From Methylophilus sp. DW102 (GTDB lineage: Bacteria > Pseudomonadota > Gammaproteobacteria > Burkholderiales > Methylophilaceae), in the NCBI RefSeq assembly GCF_037076555.1, contig NZ_AP029023.1, forward strand, positions 930,001 to 994,000: a stretch of 64,000 nt of DNA, read 5' to 3'. Positions within the stretch are counted from its first letter, which is position 1. Every line of letters begins with the position of its first letter. Below the pieces are notes generated by a model that saw nothing but the letters and a program-made list of their open reading frames with translations, ran no database searches and had not been told where the DNA came from. A program made the position numbers and the translations under genes. Positions 24,520 through 33,949 of the stretch are shown here, in pieces.

Positions 24520-24622
24520 GTGTTATATATGAATTAAATTAATAGATGGTTGAAATAATACCATTTTACTTCATGGGTTGTGCTTTCTAGAATGCCGGTT
24601 CTGATTTGTTAAGGAACCCATC

Positions 24623-26920
24623 ATGATCACGACCCACAATCTCGGTTTTCCACGCATAGGCGCACAGCGTGAGCTCAAGTTTGCGCTGGAGGCTTACTGG
24701 AAAGGCCAGTCTTCGTTAGACACCCTCAAGCAGATAGGCAAAGACCTGCGGCAACAGCACTGGCAATTGCAATCGGTGCTGGATTTTGCACCTGTGGGCG
24801 ACTTTGCGTTTTATGACCAGGTGCTGGACATGAGTTTTACGCTGGGCAATTTGCCTGCGCGGGTCCAGGATTTTCATGGTGACCCACTGGATAACTATTT
24901 CCGTGTGGCGCGTGGACGCTCGGCTGAGTCTGCGGAAGCGCATGCGCAATGTTGTGGTGGTGTGGCGGCAGGCGAGATGACCAAATGGTTTGATACCAAT
25001 TATCACTATATCGTGCCCGAGTTTACGGCCAACACCCATTTCAAGCTGGATGCGTCGCGCCTGCTTGCGCAATTGGCCGAAGCGAGGGCACTGGGCGTGC
25101 AAGCCAAGCCGGTGATCATTGGGCCGGTGACTTATCTGGCGATTGGCAAGGCCAAGGATGATTCAGACCGGCTGGCGCTGTTGCCGCAATTGCTCAATGT
25201 GTATGCCGAATTGCTGGAAACGCTGGCGCAGCAGGGCGTGGCGTGGGTGCAGGTGGACGAACCTGTGCTGGTGACCGAGCTGACACCGGAATGGCAGCAT
25301 GCGTTTAACCTGGCCTATCACCAACTCAAGAGTAGCCGCGTCAAGCTGCTGCTGGCGACCTATTTTGGCCCGCTGGCGGATAACCAATACCTGGCAGCCA
25401 ACTTGCCGGTGGCTGGCTTGCATATAGATGCCATCAATGCACGCCATGAAATTGTGCCGTTGCTGGCGATGTTGCCTGCACACAAGGTGCTGTCATTGGG
25501 CGTGATCAATGGCCGCAATATCTGGAAAACCGACTTGAATGCGACACTGGACTGGCTGGCGCCGATTGCCGAGCGTCTGGGGGACCGTTTGTGGCTGGCG
25601 CCTTCTTGTTCGCTGTTGCATGTGCCGGTGGACCTTGACAGCGAGCTTAAACTGGATAGCGAAATCAAGTCATGGCTGGCATTTGCCAAGCAAAAGCTCG
25701 AAGAGCTGCAGGTGCTGGCCACGGCCTTAAATCATGGCCGCGAGGCGGTGAAAGTGGCTTTGGCCGTCAATCAGGTGGCGATAGAGGCACGTCGGTTGTC
25801 CAGGCGTGTGCACAATCCGGCCGTGAAGGTCATGCTGCAAACATTGACGCCGCAACTGGGGCAGCGCCAGAACGTTTATACGCAGCGCGCTGCCAAACAG
25901 GCCGCCTTGTTCAATCTGCCCAAATTCCCCACCACGACCATCGGTTCGTTCCCGCAGACGGCAGAAATCCGCCAGGCGCGTCGCCAGTTCAAGGCAGGTG
26001 AGTTGGATCAGGCAGGTTATCAGGCCGTCATGAAAGCCGAAATTGCGCGTAGTGTGCGTGAGCAAGAAGCGCTGGGGCTGGATGTGCTGGTGCATGGCGA
26101 GGCGGAGCGCAACGACATGGTGGAGTATTTTGGCGAGCAACTGGAGGGCTATGCCTTCAGCCAGTTTGGCTGGGTGCAGTCCTACGGCTCACGTTGCGTC
26201 AAGCCGCCTATCCTGTTCGGTGATATCAGCCGCCCGCAAGCCATGACAGTGCAATGGATTGAATACGCGCAATCACTGACCAGCAAACCGATGAAAGGCA
26301 TGCTGACCGGCCCGGTGACCATGTTGAACTGGTCGTTTGTGCGCGATGACCAGCCACGTGAAGTGTCTTGCTACCAGTTAGCGCTGGCCATACGCCAGGA
26401 AGTGCTAGACCTGGAAAAAGCCGGTATCCGCATCATCCAGATTGACGAGGCGGCCTTGCGTGAGGGCTTGCCCCTGCGTAAATCAGACTGGAAAAAGTAT
26501 CTGCAATGGGCGGTGGCATCGTTCCGTATCACGGCAAATGGGGTGGCAGATGAAACGCAGATCCATACCCATATGTGTTACTCCGAATTCAATGACATTA
26601 TTGCCGAGATTGCCGACATGGATGCCGACGTCATCACCATAGAAACCTCGCGCTCGGACATGGAGTTGCTGGATGCGTTTGATGACTTTAACTACCCGAA
26701 TGAAATTGGGCCCGGTGTTTACGATATTCACTCGCCGAATATTCCAGAACCTGACCGTATGGTCGCCTTGATGCAAAAAGCGGCGGCGCGCATCCCGGCC
26801 GAACGTTTATGGGTGAACCCGGATTGTGGCTTGAAAACCCGCCAATGGGCAGAAGTGATCCCGGCCTTGCGCAATATGGTGTCTGCGGCCCAGCAGTTGC
26901 GTGCACAGGCCGCACTTTAA
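24623..26920 (+). CDS. metE: Cobalamin-independent methionine synthase
   Basis: A 765-residue cytosolic enzyme transferring the methyl group of methyl-tetrahydrofolate polyglutamate to homocysteine. Two TIM-barrel halves are evident: the N-terminal [21 protein letters not shown] and the C-terminal [17 protein letters not shown]. Zinc ligands His and Cys lie in HTHMCYSEF, with a downstream Glu and the Cys in NPDCGLKTR. Length matches the family. It is transcribed divergently from metR, and an intrinsic terminator follows 35 bp after the stop. There is no B12 riboswitch here, unlike at nrdA. Confidence 0.97.
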   Translation: MITTHNLGFPRIGAQRELKFALEAYWKGQSSLDTLKQIGKDLRQQHWQLQSVLDFAPVGDFAFYDQVLDMSFTLGNLPARVQDFHGDPLDNYFRVARGRSAESAEAHAQCCGGVAAGEMTKWFDTNYHYIVPEFTANTHFKLDASRLLAQLAEARALGVQAKPVIIGPVTYLAIGKAKDDSDRLALLPQLLNVYAELLETLAQQGVAWVQVDEPVLVTELTPEWQHAFNLAYHQLKSSRVKLLLATYFGPLADNQYLAANLPVAGLHIDAINARHEIVPLLAMLPAHKVLSLGVINGRNIWKTDLNATLDWLAPIAERLGDRLWLAPSCSLLHVPVDLDSELKLDSEIKSWLAFAKQKLEELQVLATALNHGREAVKVALAVNQVAIEARRLSRRVHNPAVKVMLQTLTPQLGQRQNVYTQRAAKQAALFNLPKFPTTTIGSFPQTAEIRQARRQFKAGELDQAGYQAVMKAEIARSVREQEALGLDVLVHGEAERNDMVEYFGEQLEGYAFSQFGWVQSYGSRCVKPPILFGDISRPQAMTVQWIEYAQSLTSKPMKGMLTGPVTMLNWSFVRDDQPREVSCYQLALAIRQEVLDLEKAGIRIIQIDEAALREGLPLRKSDWKKYLQWAVASFRITANGVADETQIHTHMCYSEFNDIIAEIADMDADVITIETSRSDMELLDAFDDFNYPNEIGPGVYDIHSPNIPEPDRMVALMQKAAARIPAERLWVNPDCGLKTRQWAEVIPALRNMVSAAQQLRAQAAL

Positions 26921-26955
26921 GCCAGCGTACTAAAATCACTTACACATTCACTTAC

Positions 26956-26982
26956 AGGGCCCGCATACCGGGCCCTTTTTTA
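26956..26982 (+). terminator. Intrinsic terminator of metE
   Basis: AGGGCCCG and CGGGCCCT form a perfect 8-bp stem around CATAC, followed by a T-run of about seven. It lies 35 bp after the metE stop. Confidence 0.92.
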
Positions 26983-27017
26983 TCACGCGAGGAGGCGGTA
27001 AACAATTATTTTTTATT

Positions 27018-27036
27018 GATAATGATTTTCATTTGT
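27018..27036 (+). promoter_or_regulatory. Fur box upstream of first FecI-type sigma gene
   Basis: GATAATGATTTTCATTTGT matches the 19-bp Fur consensus at 14 positions, including the whole first nine. It lies 54-72 bp before the preferred sigma start and implies repression by Fe-Fur. It overlaps the ATG at 27033, which argues against that ATG as the true start. Confidence 0.7.
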
Positions 27037-27089
27037 ATTTTTTCTTGCCTGCCGCTAAGATATGGTTTTTATTGATTGTCTTTCACGCA

Positions 27090-27599
27090 GTGCATCTTCA
27101 TCCTGAACATTCCAAACTCGTGGTTGCCTTGGTCTATCACTACGACGAATTGGTGAGCTATGTCAGACGCCGTTTTGGCGACCAGCATTTCGCCAGGGAT
27201 GTGGTGCATGATGTCTGCCTGGAGATCATGGAGCGGCCGCCGCAACTGGCGGTGCAAACGCCGATGGCGTTTTTGCGCAAGCTGTCGCGTCACCGCGCGA
27301 TTGACCGCTACCGGCAGTATCAGACGCAACAATCCCACCTCAATCACTTGCAGCAGACAGCAGAGCACGCGCACCAGATCGATGGCGAACGCGTCATGCA
27401 TTTTGTACAACGTCTTGAGGCTTTGAAGCGCATTATAGAAGCGCTGCCAGCTCGGCAACGGCAAGTGTTTTTGCTGCATCGCCTGCACGACATGCCGCAG
27501 CAGGAGATTGCCGATGCACTGGGTATTTCACGCAATATGGTGACGCAACATTTTAACAAGGCCATGGGCAGCATCCAGCGACAGTGGGCGGGGCTATGA
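27090..27599 (+). CDS. ECF sigma factor, FecI-type (module 1)
   Basis: About 169 residues from a GTG at 27090. Sigma region 2 is seen at VALVYHYDELVSYVRRRFGD and HDVCLEIMERPP, and region 4 at LPARQRQVFLLHRLHDM followed by PQQEIADALGISRNMVTQHF. FecI proteins direct transcription of TonB-receptor genes on a signal from FecR. The frame is open to an ATG at 27033, but that codon overlaps the Fur box and adds a hydrophobic stretch foreign to the family. No good ribosome-binding site marks any start. The stop overlaps the fecR-like start (ATGA). Confidence 0.88.
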   Translation: MHLHPEHSKLVVALVYHYDELVSYVRRRFGDQHFARDVVHDVCLEIMERPPQLAVQTPMAFLRKLSRHRAIDRYRQYQTQQSHLNHLQQTAEHAHQIDGERVMHFVQRLEALKRIIEALPARQRQVFLLHRLHDMPQQEIADALGISRNMVTQHFNKAMGSIQRQWAGL

Positions 27600-28444
27600 A
27601 AGCATCTGACCACACATTGAGTGCGCCCAACCAGCCTGCTGACCATCAAGATCCGCTGGCGCCATACGCTGACGCCTTGCGCGCACACTTTCCCTCCAGG
27701 GAGGCCTTGCTGCAGGAAGCCATGGAGCAAACACGGCAACGGCGTCGAATAAAACAGGCGGTGGCAACCACCGCTTGCGGCCTGTTGGCGGCCGTGATCT
27801 GCTATGACCCGGTATTGTCCAGCCAGCACCTGCAGACGGCAATTGGTCAGTCTGCCCACTTCCAGTTACCGGATGGCTCTGCTGTCAGTCTCAATACCAA
27901 CACCGTTCTGGTGGCCGAGCAACATCTGCGTTCGCGGCAATTAACGCTGGTACAAGGAGAAGCACTGTTTAAGGTGAAACACGCCTGGCAACCGTTTACC
28001 GTGGATGCCAACCAGGTGAAGATTCGCGATATCGGTACCGTGTTTAACGTCCGCAATACCGCGGAGGGGGCCATGGTCACGGTGCTGGAGGGCAGTGTAG
28101 ACGTGATCACTGCGCAGGCACAGCGTCGGCTGACTAAAAATCTCTCGGTGACCACCCGCGGCGCAGCCATTTCTGGAAACCGGTGCACCAGTGCCGAGGC
28201 GGCTACCGCCTGGCAGCACGGGCGATTGATTTTTGATGGGCTGCCACTGCGTGACGTGGTGGCCGAATTGCAGCGCTATCACGCTGGTCAGATCACATTG
28301 GCGGATGCCCGGGTGGGGCAATACCGCCTGTCCGGCGAATACGATATCAATGGTATCGCATCCTTGCTGGCCGTGTTGCCCGAGATTTTGCCCGTGCGTG
28401 TGGAAAAACAGGCAGAGGCTGACGTGGTGATCCGGCAGCGTTAA
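27596..28444 (+). CDS. FecR-type anti-sigma regulator (module 1)
   Basis: A 282-residue inner-membrane protein: cytosolic N-terminus, one membrane segment (VATTACGLLAAVICY near residue 60), and a periplasmic FecR domain (SAHFQLPDGSAVSLNTNT, VQGEALFKVKH, VRNTAEGAMVTVLEGSVDV). The C-terminal region (LPLRDVVAELQRYHAGQITL) is STN-like. It relays receptor occupancy to the sigma factor. The cytosolic part lacks the usual W-rich DUF4880 look seen in the module 2 homologue. Translation is coupled to the sigma gene by an ATGA overlap. Confidence 0.87.
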   Translation: MKASDHTLSAPNQPADHQDPLAPYADALRAHFPSREALLQEAMEQTRQRRRIKQAVATTACGLLAAVICYDPVLSSQHLQTAIGQSAHFQLPDGSAVSLNTNTVLVAEQHLRSRQLTLVQGEALFKVKHAWQPFTVDANQVKIRDIGTVFNVRNTAEGAMVTVLEGSVDVITAQAQRRLTKNLSVTTRGAAISGNRCTSAEAATAWQHGRLIFDGLPLRDVVAELQRYHAGQITLADARVGQYRLSGEYDINGIASLLAVLPEILPVRVEKQAEADVVIRQR

Positions 28445-28584
28445 TTGGTGCGGTTAAGCCGGATTCGCCGGTTCGATCACGCTGAGTCAGGATCATCCTT
28501 AAAAAAATTTCTAAAGGACATCAACATTGGCGAAGGCTGGCACGACATACCCATGTCATTCATTATTTATTCAATGGGAAGAAG

Positions 28585-30981
28585 ATGTCATTTACTCGCA
28601 ACTCTGCCTTGTTCGCCGCTTTGCTCTCCAGCCTGTCTGTGCATGCCGTCGAGCTTGATATGCCCGCACAACCGCTAGACAAGGCGTTGAAGGCCCTGGC
28701 CCACCAGACCGGGGAAAGCATTATTTTTTCAACGGAACTCACCGAGCACAAGCAGGCACCTGCGCTCAAAGGTGATTTGAGCGTGCGGCAGGCGCTGGAA
28801 AAACTGCTGGCAGGCAGCGGACTGGTGTTAAAGACCACCGCCTCTGGCTATACGCTGACTAAAGCCGCGCCTGTGACGCCACATACGCATAGTGAGCCAC
28901 AAGACCTGCCGGAGGTCAGCGTGTCTGGGCAAACTGTACAAGAACCCGCCAATGGGCCAGTCAAAGGCTATGTTGCCAAGCGTAGCGTGACGGCGACCAA
29001 AACAGATACTGCCCTGATCGAAACGCCGCAATCGTTGTCGGTGGTGACGCGTGACCAGATGAACGCACAGGGCGTGCAGTCGGTAGGCGATGCCTTGCGC
29101 TATACCGCTGGTGTGCAGTCCGAAGCAAACGGGCCAGACCCGCGCGCTGACAATATCGGCATCCGTGGCTTTAGCCTGGGCCGGGACCAGTTCCGCGATG
29201 GCTTGCGTAATTACGCATTTAATAATCAGGGCGGTACGGTGGTTGAGGCTTATGGCCTTGAGCGCATTGATTTATTGCGCGGCCCTTCCTCAATTGTGTA
29301 TGGCCAGGGCGCGCCGGGTGGGCTGGTTAACCTGGTCAGCAAACGGCCTACGGATAAACCGCTGCATGAGCTGGGGTTGACCTTGGGACAGTATGACCGG
29401 CAACAGGTGCGTGGCGATGTCAGCCAATGGCTAGATGATGAGGGCGTGTGGTCTTACCGCCTGGTGGGTTTGGTGCAAAAAAGCGATACGCAGATCGACC
29501 GTGTCACTGACGACCGCGTCTATCTGGCGCCTTCATTGACCTGGCGACCTTCGGACGCGACCCAGCTGACCTTGCTGACCGACTACCAGAAAAATGACCG
29601 TGGCCAGGGCTACCAGGCATTGCCGCGGGTCGGCACGCTTGTGAGCAGCCCCTTTGGCAAAATTTCCACCAGCCGGTATGTGGGTGAGCCAGGCCTGGAT
29701 AAATACGTGCAGGAACGATATTCGGTGGGCTACCAGTTTGAACATGCGTTTAATGAGCACTTGACCCTGCGTCAGAACCTGCGCTACCAGCAACTGCGCA
29801 CCGATGCCATTTCAACCTATTTGGTGAGCTTGCGCGCAGACCAGCGCAGCATCAACCGGGCCGCGATGGGCACCGATGAAAATGTCGACAATGTGGTGGT
29901 TGATACGCATCTGCAAGGCCACTGGACGCACGGCATGTTTGAGCATACGGTGCTGGCGGGGATAGACAGCCAGCGCCTGGATAACCATGTGCTGCGTACA
30001 TCAGGGACGGCGAGTCCGCTGGATCTGTATACGCCGGTGTATGGAGCGACGCCGGTGAACCTGGTGTTGTCAGCCAATTTGAAGCAACAGCAACGCCAGA
30101 CCGGGATTTACTTGCAGGACCAAGTAAAAATTGACCGCCAGTGGGTGGCAACACTGGGGGTTCGTCAGGACCACACCCGCATGCAAACAGACAATGTGCT
30201 GAGTCCTGCTGCCTCCTCGTCGCAACGCGATCAGGCAGAAACCTGGCGCAGCGGCCTGGTTTACCTGGCAGAGAATGGCCTTGCGCCGTATGCCAGTTAC
30301 ACGGAATCATTTTTACCGGTGATCGGCACCATGTTTGATGGCAAGGCCTTTGCCCCTGAAACTGGCAAGCAATATGAGCTTGGCATCCGCTACCAGCCTA
30401 AAGACAGCCAGACACTGTTAAGTACCGCCGTCTTTGATTTGCGCCGCCAGAACGTGACCACGACTGACCTGCAACATCCTACGTTTAATCTGCAAAATGG
30501 GGAAGTGCGTACCCGCGGGCTGGAGCTTGAAGCCAAGACCCAGTGGGACGCCTGGTCGCTGATAGGTAGTTATACTTATATGCTGCCTGAAATCACGCGC
30601 AGTAATAATAGCTTGCAGGGGGTGCCGTTCCAGGGCAAAGATCCTAACCATGTGCCTCACCATACTGCCGCATTATGGACCGACTACCGCTTGCCTGGGC
30701 AATGGCTGCCCGGCCTGGTGGTCGGCGGGGGCGTGCGTTACACCGGTAGCCGTTTCGGTAACGATGCTAACACCTTCAAGCTGCCGTCTTATACGCTGGT
30801 AGACTTGGCGGTCCGTTATGATTTGTCCCAGCTGGGCACAAGCTGGAAAGGCTGGCAGTTTGCACTCAATGCCAGTAATTTGTTTGATAAGGAGTATGTG
30901 GCCAATTGTGCATACAGTGGCGACGGTTGCAAATGGGGCTACCGTCGTAATGTGATGGCCAATTTAAATTTTCAATGGTAA
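28585..30981 (+). CDS. TonB-dependent siderophore receptor with signalling (STN) domain
   Basis: A 798-residue outer-membrane receptor. In order: signal peptide (AALLSSLSVHA), STN domain (residues about 25-95, LDMPAQPLDKALKALAHQTG), plug (IETPQSLSVVTRDQMNAQ, IRGFSLGRDQFRDGLR, LLRGPSSIVYGQGAPGG) and a 22-strand barrel ending in NLNFQW. The C-terminal pair of cysteines around CAYSGDGC and the final YRRNVMANLNF are typical of FhuE/FpvA-like ferric siderophore receptors. The STN domain would contact the FecR-type protein encoded just before it. GGAAGAAG precedes the ATG. The exact siderophore is unknown. Confidence 0.9.
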   Translation: MSFTRNSALFAALLSSLSVHAVELDMPAQPLDKALKALAHQTGESIIFSTELTEHKQAPALKGDLSVRQALEKLLAGSGLVLKTTASGYTLTKAAPVTPHTHSEPQDLPEVSVSGQTVQEPANGPVKGYVAKRSVTATKTDTALIETPQSLSVVTRDQMNAQGVQSVGDALRYTAGVQSEANGPDPRADNIGIRGFSLGRDQFRDGLRNYAFNNQGGTVVEAYGLERIDLLRGPSSIVYGQGAPGGLVNLVSKRPTDKPLHELGLTLGQYDRQQVRGDVSQWLDDEGVWSYRLVGLVQKSDTQIDRVTDDRVYLAPSLTWRPSDATQLTLLTDYQKNDRGQGYQALPRVGTLVSSPFGKISTSRYVGEPGLDKYVQERYSVGYQFEHAFNEHLTLRQNLRYQQLRTDAISTYLVSLRADQRSINRAAMGTDENVDNVVVDTHLQGHWTHGMFEHTVLAGIDSQRLDNHVLRTSGTASPLDLYTPVYGATPVNLVLSANLKQQQRQTGIYLQDQVKIDRQWVATLGVRQDHTRMQTDNVLSPAASSSQRDQAETWRSGLVYLAENGLAPYASYTESFLPVIGTMFDGKAFAPETGKQYELGIRYQPKDSQTLLSTAVFDLRRQNVTTTDLQHPTFNLQNGEVRTRGLELEAKTQWDAWSLIGSYTYMLPEITRSNNSLQGVPFQGKDPNHVPHHTAALWTDYRLPGQWLPGLVVGGGVRYTGSRFGNDANTFKLPSYTLVDLAVRYDLSQLGTSWKGWQFALNASNLFDKEYVANCAYSGDGCKWGYRRNVMANLNFQW

Positions 30982-32231
30982 CGAGACACGCACTTGTGGT
31001 TTGGCATCGCTGGGTAGGCCTGGCGATGGCCGCTTTTTTGGTCATTGCCGGCTTTACCGGCGCCATCATCGCTTTTCAGGATGAGCTCGATGCATGGCTC
31101 AATCCACACCTGTATCAAGCGTTATCGCAACCAGGCCAACCCATGCTGGACGTGTACCAGCTGCAAGCGCAGGCGCAACAGCAGGCGCCCGCCAATACCC
31201 GGGTCGATGAATTGCAATTCAAATTGCCACAAAGCGCGCTGGAAGATCACCACGCAGAAGCCGTGATCTTCCGCCTCACGCCTGTGGATCCGCAGGCCAG
31301 CATCCCGGCAGATCAACTGTTTATCAACCCGCAATCAGGTAAGGTGCTGGGGTCACGCTTATCCACGGCGGGTCCTTTCCAGCGCGAGACGCTATTACCG
31401 TTTTTGTATAAGTTGCATTATTCGCTGGCTTTGCCCGGTGTCAGCGGCCGCCTCATCATGGGCATCGTTGCCGTGCTGTGGACGCTGGATACCTTTGTGG
31501 CGTTTTTCCTCACCTTGCCCCGGCGGCAGCCACAATCCAAAAGCAGTTACTGGCAACGCTGGAAACCGGCCTGGCTGGTCAAATTGCAAGCTTCGACCAC
31601 GCGTATCAACTTTGACCTGCACCGTGCAGTCGGGCTCTGGCTGTGCAGCGTGTTGCTGGTCTTTGCCTGGTCCAGCGTCATGTTCAACCTGCGCGAGCAG
31701 GTCTATCTGCCCATCATGACCAAGCTGATGCCGTTTGATTTGTCCTGGCGCAGCATCCCCAAATTGCCGCAACCGCTGACCAGCCTGCCCATGCCCTGGC
31801 CGCAGGCTCACCAGTTGGCGCAGCAAGCCATGCAAGGCTTTGCAAAAAATCATCAGCTGCAGATTGATTATGAAGACCGTTTGCGTCTGGACCGCGAGCG
31901 CGGCGTGTACCAGTATTTTGTGCATAGCTCGGCCGATTTGCGGCAAGACCGGGGCAATACGGCCATTGCGATAGATGCCTATACTGGTGAAATCAAAGGC
32001 CACTGGCTGCCGACGCAAGACCAGTCCGGGAACACCTTTAGCAACTGGCTGGGAGCCTTGCATATGGGGCAAGTGTTTGGCATGCCCTACCGCATCTTTG
32101 TCTGTTGCACTGGCTTGTCACTGGTGCTGGTGACAGTCACGGGTGTGCTGATCTGGAGTAGAAAGCGCGCAGGTAAATCGCGTGTCACCTTACGCGCGCC
32201 ACAGCCTGCCAATACACTGCAACGGCATTGA
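30975..32231 (+). CDS. PepSY-associated membrane protein (putative ferric-siderophore reductase)
   Basis: A 418-residue inner-membrane protein with about four hydrophobic helices: WVGLAMAAFLVIAGFTGAII at the N-terminus, two pairs around residues 155-180 and 220-240, and a last one near 380. Conserved histidines (LHYSLALPG, FDLHRAVGLW) may bind haem. Such PepSY_TM proteins often sit beside siderophore receptors and are proposed to reduce iron released from the siderophore. The start overlaps the receptor stop by 7 bp, so the two are co-translated. The reductase role is inferred from family and context. Confidence 0.8.
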   Translation: MVTRHALVVWHRWVGLAMAAFLVIAGFTGAIIAFQDELDAWLNPHLYQALSQPGQPMLDVYQLQAQAQQQAPANTRVDELQFKLPQSALEDHHAEAVIFRLTPVDPQASIPADQLFINPQSGKVLGSRLSTAGPFQRETLLPFLYKLHYSLALPGVSGRLIMGIVAVLWTLDTFVAFFLTLPRRQPQSKSSYWQRWKPAWLVKLQASTTRINFDLHRAVGLWLCSVLLVFAWSSVMFNLREQVYLPIMTKLMPFDLSWRSIPKLPQPLTSLPMPWPQAHQLAQQAMQGFAKNHQLQIDYEDRLRLDRERGVYQYFVHSSADLRQDRGNTAIAIDAYTGEIKGHWLPTQDQSGNTFSNWLGALHMGQVFGMPYRIFVCCTGLSLVLVTVTGVLIWSRKRAGKSRVTLRAPQPANTLQRH

Positions 32232-32297
32232 TTCAGCGCCGTAGTTTCTGGCGTAACCATACTGCGGCTCAAACATGCCACCCGCGCGGATAGATGA

Positions 32298-32316
32298 TAT
32301 AATGAGAATTATTATC
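32298..32316 (+). promoter_or_regulatory. Fur box upstream of second FecI-type sigma gene
   Basis: TATAATGAGAATTATTATC matches the 19-bp Fur consensus at 16 of 19 positions. It ends 25 bp before the sigma start codon, so iron-dependent repression of module 2 is likely. Confidence 0.78.
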
Positions 32317-32341
32317 ATTTATTGCATATGATCCATTTGTT

Positions 32342-32857
32342 ATGCTGGCAAACGAATATACGCTGCAACAAACAGTAGGCGCCTTGTATATCGATCATCA
32401 CCAATGGTTGCGCGCATGGTCGCGCGGCAAGCTCGGTTGTAGTGAGCAAGCTGCCGATCTGGCGCAGGATACGTTCTTGCGCATGATGCATGGCAAGCGC
32501 AATGTGCATGCCCTCGAACAACCCCGCGCCTACCTCACGCAGATTGCCAAGCATTTGCTGATTGATCACTGGCGCCGGCAAGCGGTGGAACGTGCCTGGC
32601 AGGAGACGCTGGCTGTGGCGCCTGAGACTTTTGTTGCCTCACCCGAAGAGCGTGCCCTGATTCTTGAGGCGCTGGTCCGCATTGACCAGTTGCTGGACTG
32701 CCTAAAGCCCAAAGTACGCGAAGCTTTCCTGTTATCACAGCTGGATGGCCTCGGCTATCGAGACATCGGTGAGCGGCTGGGGGTAGGCGAGCGCATGGTG
32801 AAAAAATACATGGCACAAGCCATGTTGGCTTGCCTGATGATGGATGAGGGGCCATAA
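32342..32857 (+). CDS. ECF sigma factor, FecI-type (module 2)
   Basis: A 171-residue ECF sigma factor. Region 2 contains AADLAQDTFLRMMHGKR and LTQIAKHLLIDHWRRQAVE; region 4 contains LKPKVREAFLLSQLDGLGYR followed by DIGERLGVGERMVKKYM, the characteristic FecI/PvdS-group form. The ATG has a Fur box 25 bp upstream. The stop is 2 bp before the fecR-like gene, and a haem-receptor-like gene follows. It is clearly diverged from the module 1 sigma, so the two should not be exchangeable. Confidence 0.92.
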   Translation: MLANEYTLQQTVGALYIDHHQWLRAWSRGKLGCSEQAADLAQDTFLRMMHGKRNVHALEQPRAYLTQIAKHLLIDHWRRQAVERAWQETLAVAPETFVASPEERALILEALVRIDQLLDCLKPKVREAFLLSQLDGLGYRDIGERLGVGERMVKKYMAQAMLACLMMDEGP

Positions 32858-32859
32858 CC

Positions 32860-33861
32860 ATGCATCACAACCAGGCGGATGAGCAGCGTATTTTAAATCA
32901 GGCGGCAGAGTGGTTCGCGCGTTTGCAGGATCAGTCCCTGCATGCACAAGAGCTTGCACAGTGGCAAGCCTGGTTGGCGGCCGATCCTGCGCATGCACGG
33001 GTTTGGCAGCGCGTTGAAGCTATCAGTCAACCCTTTAAACAGCTGGCGACCACCGTGCCTGCCGCCACGGCACGAGCGACCTTAAAGCAGGTGCAGTCTG
33101 TCGAGCGTCGCCGTACCTTGCGCCGTTTGGGTTTGGGCGTGACGGTGCTTGCCAGTGGCTTGCTTATGCGCCAGGCCTTGCCGTGGCGTGGTTGGCTCAA
33201 TGCCTATGCAATTGCGCATGCCGGTTATCGCACGCAGATCGGCGAGCGCAAAACCTGGCGCCTGCCAGAAGGCACCTTGCTGGCATTGAATACGGCCACC
33301 GCTGTCGATGTGCACTATGACCCGCATGTGCGCCGCATCGTTTTGCATCAAGGCGAAATTCTTGTCACCACCGCGCGTGATCTGCAGCGCCCGTCCAGGC
33401 CATTGGTGGTCGATACCCTGCATGCCCGGTTGACCGCACTCGGCACGCGCTTTACGGTACGTGGTGATTTGCAGGGCGGGCATGTGGCCGTATTTGAAGG
33501 CGCCGTACGCATTCGCCCGCATGATGCTGCCAGTGTGGATATCCTGGCAGGGCAGCAGGCGAGGTTCACGGCAACTGGGGTAGTCGCCGATGGGCGGGCA
33601 GACCTCGCGCGTGAAGCCTGGTCACGCGGGCAAATCGTCGCGGACAATCTGCCGTTAGCCAATTTTATTGCCGAGTTGAATCGGTATAGCAACGTCCCTA
33701 TCCGCGTGCAGCCAGCGGTGGCGAATTTGCATCTGGTCGGTGTGTATCCTCTCAATCATCCCACGCAGGACATCCCCTTGATCCTGGCTGCGATTGAAAA
33801 CGTATTGCCAGTGCGCATCCATCAGGATGCGGCTGTTGGTCTGGCGATCACCGCACGATAA
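32860..33861 (+). CDS. FecR-type anti-sigma regulator (module 2)
   Basis: A 333-residue protein with the full FecR layout: an N-terminal DUF4880-like cytosolic part (QAAEWFARLQDQSLHAQELA, WQAWLAADPAHARVWQRVE), one membrane segment near residue 95 (LGLGVTVLASGLLM), and periplasmic FecR domain (WRLPEGTLLALNTATAVDV, HQGEILVTTARD, TALGTRFTVRGD). The C-terminal STN-like tail includes LPLANFIAELNRYSNVPIRV. It should transmit the receptor signal across the inner membrane to the adjacent sigma factor. The receptor gene starts 88 bp downstream. Confidence 0.92.
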   Translation: MHHNQADEQRILNQAAEWFARLQDQSLHAQELAQWQAWLAADPAHARVWQRVEAISQPFKQLATTVPAATARATLKQVQSVERRRTLRRLGLGVTVLASGLLMRQALPWRGWLNAYAIAHAGYRTQIGERKTWRLPEGTLLALNTATAVDVHYDPHVRRIVLHQGEILVTTARDLQRPSRPLVVDTLHARLTALGTRFTVRGDLQGGHVAVFEGAVRIRPHDAASVDILAGQQARFTATGVVADGRADLAREAWSRGQIVADNLPLANFIAELNRYSNVPIRVQPAVANLHLVGVYPLNHPTQDIPLILAAIENVLPVRIHQDAAVGLAITAR

Positions 33862-33949
33862 ACAATTTCCCTGGCAGAGTTCCCTTTTTTGAAGTTCATC
33901 CGGCATACCAGTTGAAACCATTCAATATTCAACCTTGGAGCCTGATGTT

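Noticed and set aside
27033..27089. N-terminal extension of the first FecI-type sigma factor from the ATG at 27033
   Set aside because: That ATG overlaps the Fur box and adds a hydrophobic stretch foreign to ECF sigma factors.
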